From contig OY752143.1 of NCBI GenBank assembly GCA_963573315.1, positions 186,001 to 250,000 of the forward strand: a stretch of 64,000 bases of DNA. Reading direction: 5' to 3'. Below are positions 59,714 to 64,000 of this stretch, piece by piece. Position 1 is the first letter of the stretch. Each line of letters starts with the position of its first letter. Below the pieces are notes generated by a model, which saw nothing but the letters and a program-made list of their open reading frames with translations, was not told the DNA's origin and did no database searches. The DNA comes from Entomortierella parvispora. Lineage: Eukaryota > Mortierellomycota > Mortierellomycetes > Mortierellales > Mortierellaceae. The position numbers were made by a program, and so were the translations under genes.

Positions 59714-60622
59714 GAGATAAAGAAGCTGAAAATTTGATGAAAACAAAAATCTCTGAACATCTATATTTTGTGCATCAAATTACTTAAGGGTTTAGATCAC
59801 GTGAACAATAAATTGGTCACATGATATATCACCTGATGGGTCGTAAGGCGCGAAATCTCCATTTCCACTTCATTCGGTGGTCTGCGGTTCAATCCACGGA
59901 GAGAGCATACATTTGAGACAGCCTTTTTCTTTTTCTTTTTTTTTTTTTGAAGTGGTAGCCTGTGCTGAAATGGTGAATGGATGTTTGGGACACCCTCCTC
60001 AAAGCTGATGAGCCTAGTTTGCCATTCGAGCGGGACAAGAGTAAATGGTCATGGGTAACTGAGGCCCTGTATCTCTACTCTCCTCTTGACGAGTCCGTAT
60101 TGCATTCTGTGGGTTCGCAAATTCCTCTTCGAGAATTCCTCTGCTTTGCTTACCTTTTTGAACTGAAAATGAGAACGGATGATTCTTTGAAGACTATTTT
60201 TTTTTTCATTTTTTATTTGAGAAGTGGACTTTTTTGGAAGCTAATGTACATGAATTTACGGACTGAGGAGTTTTTTTTCTGAGGAGAGGACGAACATAGT
60301 TATGAACAAACAAACAAAGAAACAACAAAAAAAAAGATGGGTGACAGGGTGACAGAGAAAGCAAAGAAAAGGGATCCAAAGAAAAGACAGAAAGAAAGGA
60401 AGGGTTTTTAGGGGGTATATTTTTTTCTGCTTCCTTCTTTTCCATCAAACATCTCCATACTCGAACGTATAGAAAGTTCAGGTGAAAAGAAAGAAGTAGA
60501 AAAGAAGGGGTATAGAAAACCGATTTCGAATCTCGCTTGACTTGTCCAAAAGGATGTTTCTAGCACTGTCGGGTATATGGGTGAAGACGGGGTCTTCTTT
60601 GTGATTGCGCGGGGTATTTCTT
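59714..60622. other. Intergenic, one weak open frame
   Basis: An open frame at 59977-60282 (101 codons, with LPFERDKSKWSWVTEALYLY and SPLDESVLHSVGSQIPLREF) reads like protein for its first 65 residues, then runs into T-rich low complexity. It may be a gene fragment. Several T and A runs (59930-59949, 60199-60207, 60327-60335) surround it. Nothing else is seen. Confidence 0.35.
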
Positions 60623-63600
60623 TTAGTGCATGCCAACGACAACACTGGCTACCAGTTCAACAGTCGTCATGTGCAACTTGACCTCGGCCAAATGTTGCTG
60701 CTGCTGCTGCTGTTGCTGATGGTGATGTTGCAGTTGCTGCAGCTGAAGCTGGGTCGCCTCGTGGGCCGCCATCGTAGTCGGATTCGAGGACGTGGGCGTT
60801 GTGGACAAAGAGGAAGAAGAAGAGGAGATGGCAGCAGCAGCAGCAGCAGCAGCCAGGGTCACTGCTGCAGCAGATACAGAGGCCGCATCCATGGACCCAA
60901 TTGACTTTGAAGCCGAATTGGAGACGGGAGGAGATGTCATGGTCAAAGTTGGTGCTGGTTCGTACTTGATCGACAATGGGGTCGAAGGTGGTGGTTGAAT
61001 ATCATCTGAGGAATCCTCTGCCATTGCGCTATCTTCTTCATAAATCGTTGGGTGCTGAAGCTGATGTTGATGGTGCAATTGCTGACGACGCTGGTGCAAA
61101 GATTGGTGGCGGTAAGCTGACGATGGTGACGATGAAGTTGAAGAAGAGGAGGCAACTGCCAACTGCATTGATCGGCGGTGCTCTTGTTCCAAGTCACGTC
61201 TGAAAGAGCTCAGATCCAGGTCCAAGTCGTCGTCGTCCTCATCTTCGTCCACGTCGATCTCACTATTGTGAGCATGCATATGCACGTTTCCCAAATCAGA
61301 CGAAGAAGGGCAGGGGCCATCCAAGATCAACGACAGATCTGAAGGGGAAGGAGACTCCCCTCCCATCACGCTGTTGGGGGTCGGGATCGATGAGATCGAG
61401 CTCTGGGATGGACGGTACTGTAGCTGTTGTTGCTGAACACTCGATGCGACAACTGCTGCTGCCGTGGCAATAGACGAAACGATGGCCTCTGTCGATACAC
61501 CATTGCTTGTCATCATGGCTGGAACAGCAGAAGGAACGGCCGAGGTCGTGCTGGAGGTCAAGGCCGAAGACATCAACGAATCGGACAAGAATTTGTGTTG
61601 CTGTTGCTGCTGGCGGAACTGATGATGTTGGTGATGGGCTTGGTGGATGGATTTTTCAAACAGCTGGGTCTGAGACAGGACAGGCGACGAAGCCCCTTGT
61701 TGCTGTTGTTGTAGGGACTGAAGTGAGTTGAGAGAAAAGGCTGAAAACTGAGAGTAGTCTTGAGTGGCAACATGTGAGGACGAGTTGGACTGGTAAGGAG
61801 GCGAATACTGGCCAGTTGAGGATGCAGGGGATGACTGTTGTTGCTGTTGGGTTTGGTGGTGCGTCTCAGATACTTGTCGGTGAGGATGGCTGTGTGCATG
61901 CTGATTGTACGACAACGTTGGACTCTGAAGAGCGCGAGCAAAAGCACTGCTGTCACCATAGCCGCCATGCCCACCGCGATGATCCGGCGACATCAACTCT
62001 GTTGGACTTTGCAATCCACTTTGTTGCTGCTGGAGAGCAGCGTGCTGTTGGTTCTGGTGTTGGATCATTTGATGGAGAGGAAGCTCAAGCCTACTCAGAA
62101 GAGTAGGGGTAGAACAGGAACTCGAGGAGGCATCCAAGTCATCTTGTGGGTTGTTGTGATGGCTATCATCTAGTGTCGTAGCGATATCTGACAGCTCTAG
62201 GGTCATGTTCAAGTGTGACGCCAAAGCCGCCTGGTGTTGCTGTTGCTGTTGCTGCTGAGCGGGAGTAGGCGGAGATGGTCCATTAGAAGGACAATGAAGA
62301 TGAGGGTTGCCAAAGAACCCAGACCCAGAATGGCTCATCTGAGGCGAAACGGGAGAGATTGTTCCATACTCTGCCTTGGTCCATGTCTGTTGCTGTTGTC
62401 CCTGTTGCTGTTGCTGCTGGGCATGGTGCGAATTCTGGAACCCACTTGTGTTGCAGGTCAGATGTAATTGGTGATGTTGATGTTGATGTTGATGCTGCTG
62501 CTGCTGGTGTAGTTGTTGTTGCTGTAGTTGCTGTTGCTGTTGTTGCTGCTGTTGTTGTTGTTGTTGTTGCTGCTGCAATTGTTGCTGTTCGTGCTCTTGC
62601 TCCAGCTTTAATTGTTGCTGTGCTGCGAGTTGCTCGCGGTGTTGTTGTTGTTGCAGCTGGTAGAGATGACGTTGTTGTTGTTGTTGCTGTTGATGGTGAT
62701 GATGTTGTTGAGCTTGAGCGTGGTGCAGTTGATGGTAATGATGTTGTTGCTGGGCAATCTGATGAGCAGTCGGCTGACTAGGGTATTCAAACTCATTCAA
62801 GATTGGACGCTTGTTCTTGCTGTATTTCCGTACACCAAGACAGGTCTGACAGTTCTTGGTGAACAGCGAAACCAACTCTGCCGGGACTTTAGAATACGAT
62901 TTCGTGATCTGTTGCAGGTGGCATACGTTGTATATGTGGAGTATGAGGGATGGCAGCAAAAGTTAGGGACCGGACCACTTTTTTTTTGGTGGAGTTGCAG
63001 AATGAGAGTGATCAAAGATCAATGAATAGGGGGGATAGTGAACCACACTGAGGCGTGAGGAGGTGAGAGGAGAATGTGGCTTGCGTGTGCGTGAGGTGGA
63101 ACGAGAAGTAAACCCAGTATATTTTTTTATAGCAGTGGCAGGATGAATGAAATAGGGGTCCAGATATGAAGAGCAGCAAGGTTGAGCAAAAAGCCAGGCT
63201 TCATACATGATCCCGTGGACCAAGAAAAGACCAAAAATGACAACCCCGATAGACGCGTCTCGTACGCGTGTTAACCTCGTGTCTCCTTTTTCTCGGAATG
63301 ATGGATCTGGTATGCGCGCGCGCTCGACAAATAAAAGAAAACGCCACGCCCTGGGAATGTTGAGCCCACGCTCCCTTCTTCAACGCGTCCAAGTCTCCTT
63401 TTTGAGTATCTCTTCATGACCCTGAATTTCGTGAAATAGGGTACTGAACACAAAAATTTCGTTGCGGGCCTCATGCAAACAAAAACAGGTGGCAGGATAT
63501 GTGTAAAAGTGGAGGCAAATGGCCAAAATAAAACGCGAAGGGCACAGACTCGGACACAAAGGTCTGAGTGAAAGGACAGACACACAGACACAGCAGTGCT

Positions 63601-64000
63601 CTCTCGATTTGTTAGCAACTGATGGAGATCTGTACTTACAGCTGCAAAGGTCTTGTCACGTCCTCCATGTCCGATGATGTGATGGAAATAACAGACTTTG
63701 TCGTACAGCTGTTCCCTCACACAGACAGGCTTGCCATTCTTTTTGTCCATCAGGATCCTTAGTTCGCCCACCACAGTAAACACGAAGTGTTTTCGCACCC
63801 ACCATCGAAACTTTGGGTTAAAGATGGCTGTGTTCTCTGGGTTGGTCAAGACCATAAGACAATCATTGGCGAGCTGTTGGTTGATCAGGGCCTTGTTGCG
63901 TTTGCGGACATGAAGCTGACTGATGTAGCCCTCTACCAAAGTCTCAAATGTTTCGGGGCTTAAGAAGGAGTAGGTCTGAGGCAGATAGAGGCTCCCTGAC
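60623..64000 (-). CDS. Polyglutamine protein with an integrase-type H2C2 zinc-binding domain (5' end outside window)
   Basis: Two exons are seen: one running from beyond the right edge to 63640 and one from 62908 to 60623, separated by a 731-bp intron (gtaagt...aacag). The visible part is about 881 residues. The N-terminal part has NPKFRWWVRKHFVFTVVGEL, then a zinc-binding domain formed across the splice: CYFHHIIGHGGRDKTFAA joined to ITKSYSKVPAELVSLFTKNC-QTC, that is H-H...C-x2-C with the GHxGRDKT core of retroelement integrases. KYSKNKRP follows, then over 600 residues dominated by Gln and His, with Ser/Ala/Pro, an acidic patch (DVDEDEDDDDLDLDL) and a C-terminal Ala run. There are no integrase catalytic residues, so this is a host protein using the domain, likely nuclear (inference). 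Confidence 0.82.

Noticed and set aside
59870-59905. Second tRNA-like T-arm (GCGGTTCAATCCAC)
   Set aside because: No acceptor, D or anticodon arm can be formed around it on either strand.

Overview
The window is eukaryotic and fungal. Genes are split by short GT-AG introns (about 50-250 bp, a few longer), and the proteins form a fungal set: a Spo7-type subunit, a GATA factor with an 18-residue loop, a LAMMER kinase, a paxillin-like LIM protein and serine/threonine-rich membrane proteins. Polyglutamine, polyhistidine and serine-rich stretches are frequent and there is no recent transposon load. An early-diverging filamentous fungus of the Mucoromycota/Mortierellomycota type is likely, but that placement is inference. 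Exon boundaries below were worked out by hand from splice signals, frame continuity and protein-family fit.

Layout. 1-6.5 kb: the 3' part of a CNOT11-like gene (+), a signal-peptide/one-TM surface protein (-) and a nine-exon four-CBS-motif protein (-). 8.5-14.4 kb: a single-C2H2 putative regulator (+), a SAM methyltransferase with a large His-rich insert (-) and a Spo7-like subunit of the lipin-phosphatase regulator (-). 14.4-17.7 kb: gene-poor, with a small secreted cysteine-rich gene broken by one in-frame TAG. 17.7-29.1 kb: a Hos2/HDAC3-type deacetylase (+), a 145-bp CT microsatellite, a mucin-like membrane protein with a Gly/Tyr-rich tail (+), a PHP-domain membrane phosphoesterase (-), a small unknown protein (+) and a PTS2-bearing acyl-CoA oxidase (+). 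29.4-30.2 kb: four degenerate 199-bp tandem repeats. 30.5-35.2 kb: a 1534-residue protein of unknown function (-).

37.5-52.9 kb: a GATA factor (+), a secreted C-type-lectin-like protein (-), an mS38/Cox24-type mitochondrial protein with a GC-AG intron (-), a LAMMER kinase (+) and a four-LIM protein (-). 54-60 kb: weak candidate ORFs, a mitochondrial-type cysteine synthase (+), a foldback element of about 527 bp and a tRNA-Ile(AAU) gene (-). 60.6 kb to the right edge: a polyglutamine protein with an integrase-type H2C2 zinc-binding domain (-), cut by the window edge.

There is no operon or obvious biosynthetic cluster. The genes are independent housekeeping and regulatory units. Themes that recur are chromatin and transcription control (HDAC, GATA, C2H2, the H2C2/polyQ protein, possibly CCR4-NOT), cell-surface and polarity functions (two one-pass surface proteins, the LIM protein, the lectin-like protein), lipid metabolism (acyl-CoA oxidase, Spo7) and mitochondria (mS38, cysteine synthase). 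Most promoters and leaders carry long pyrimidine tracts on the sense strand.
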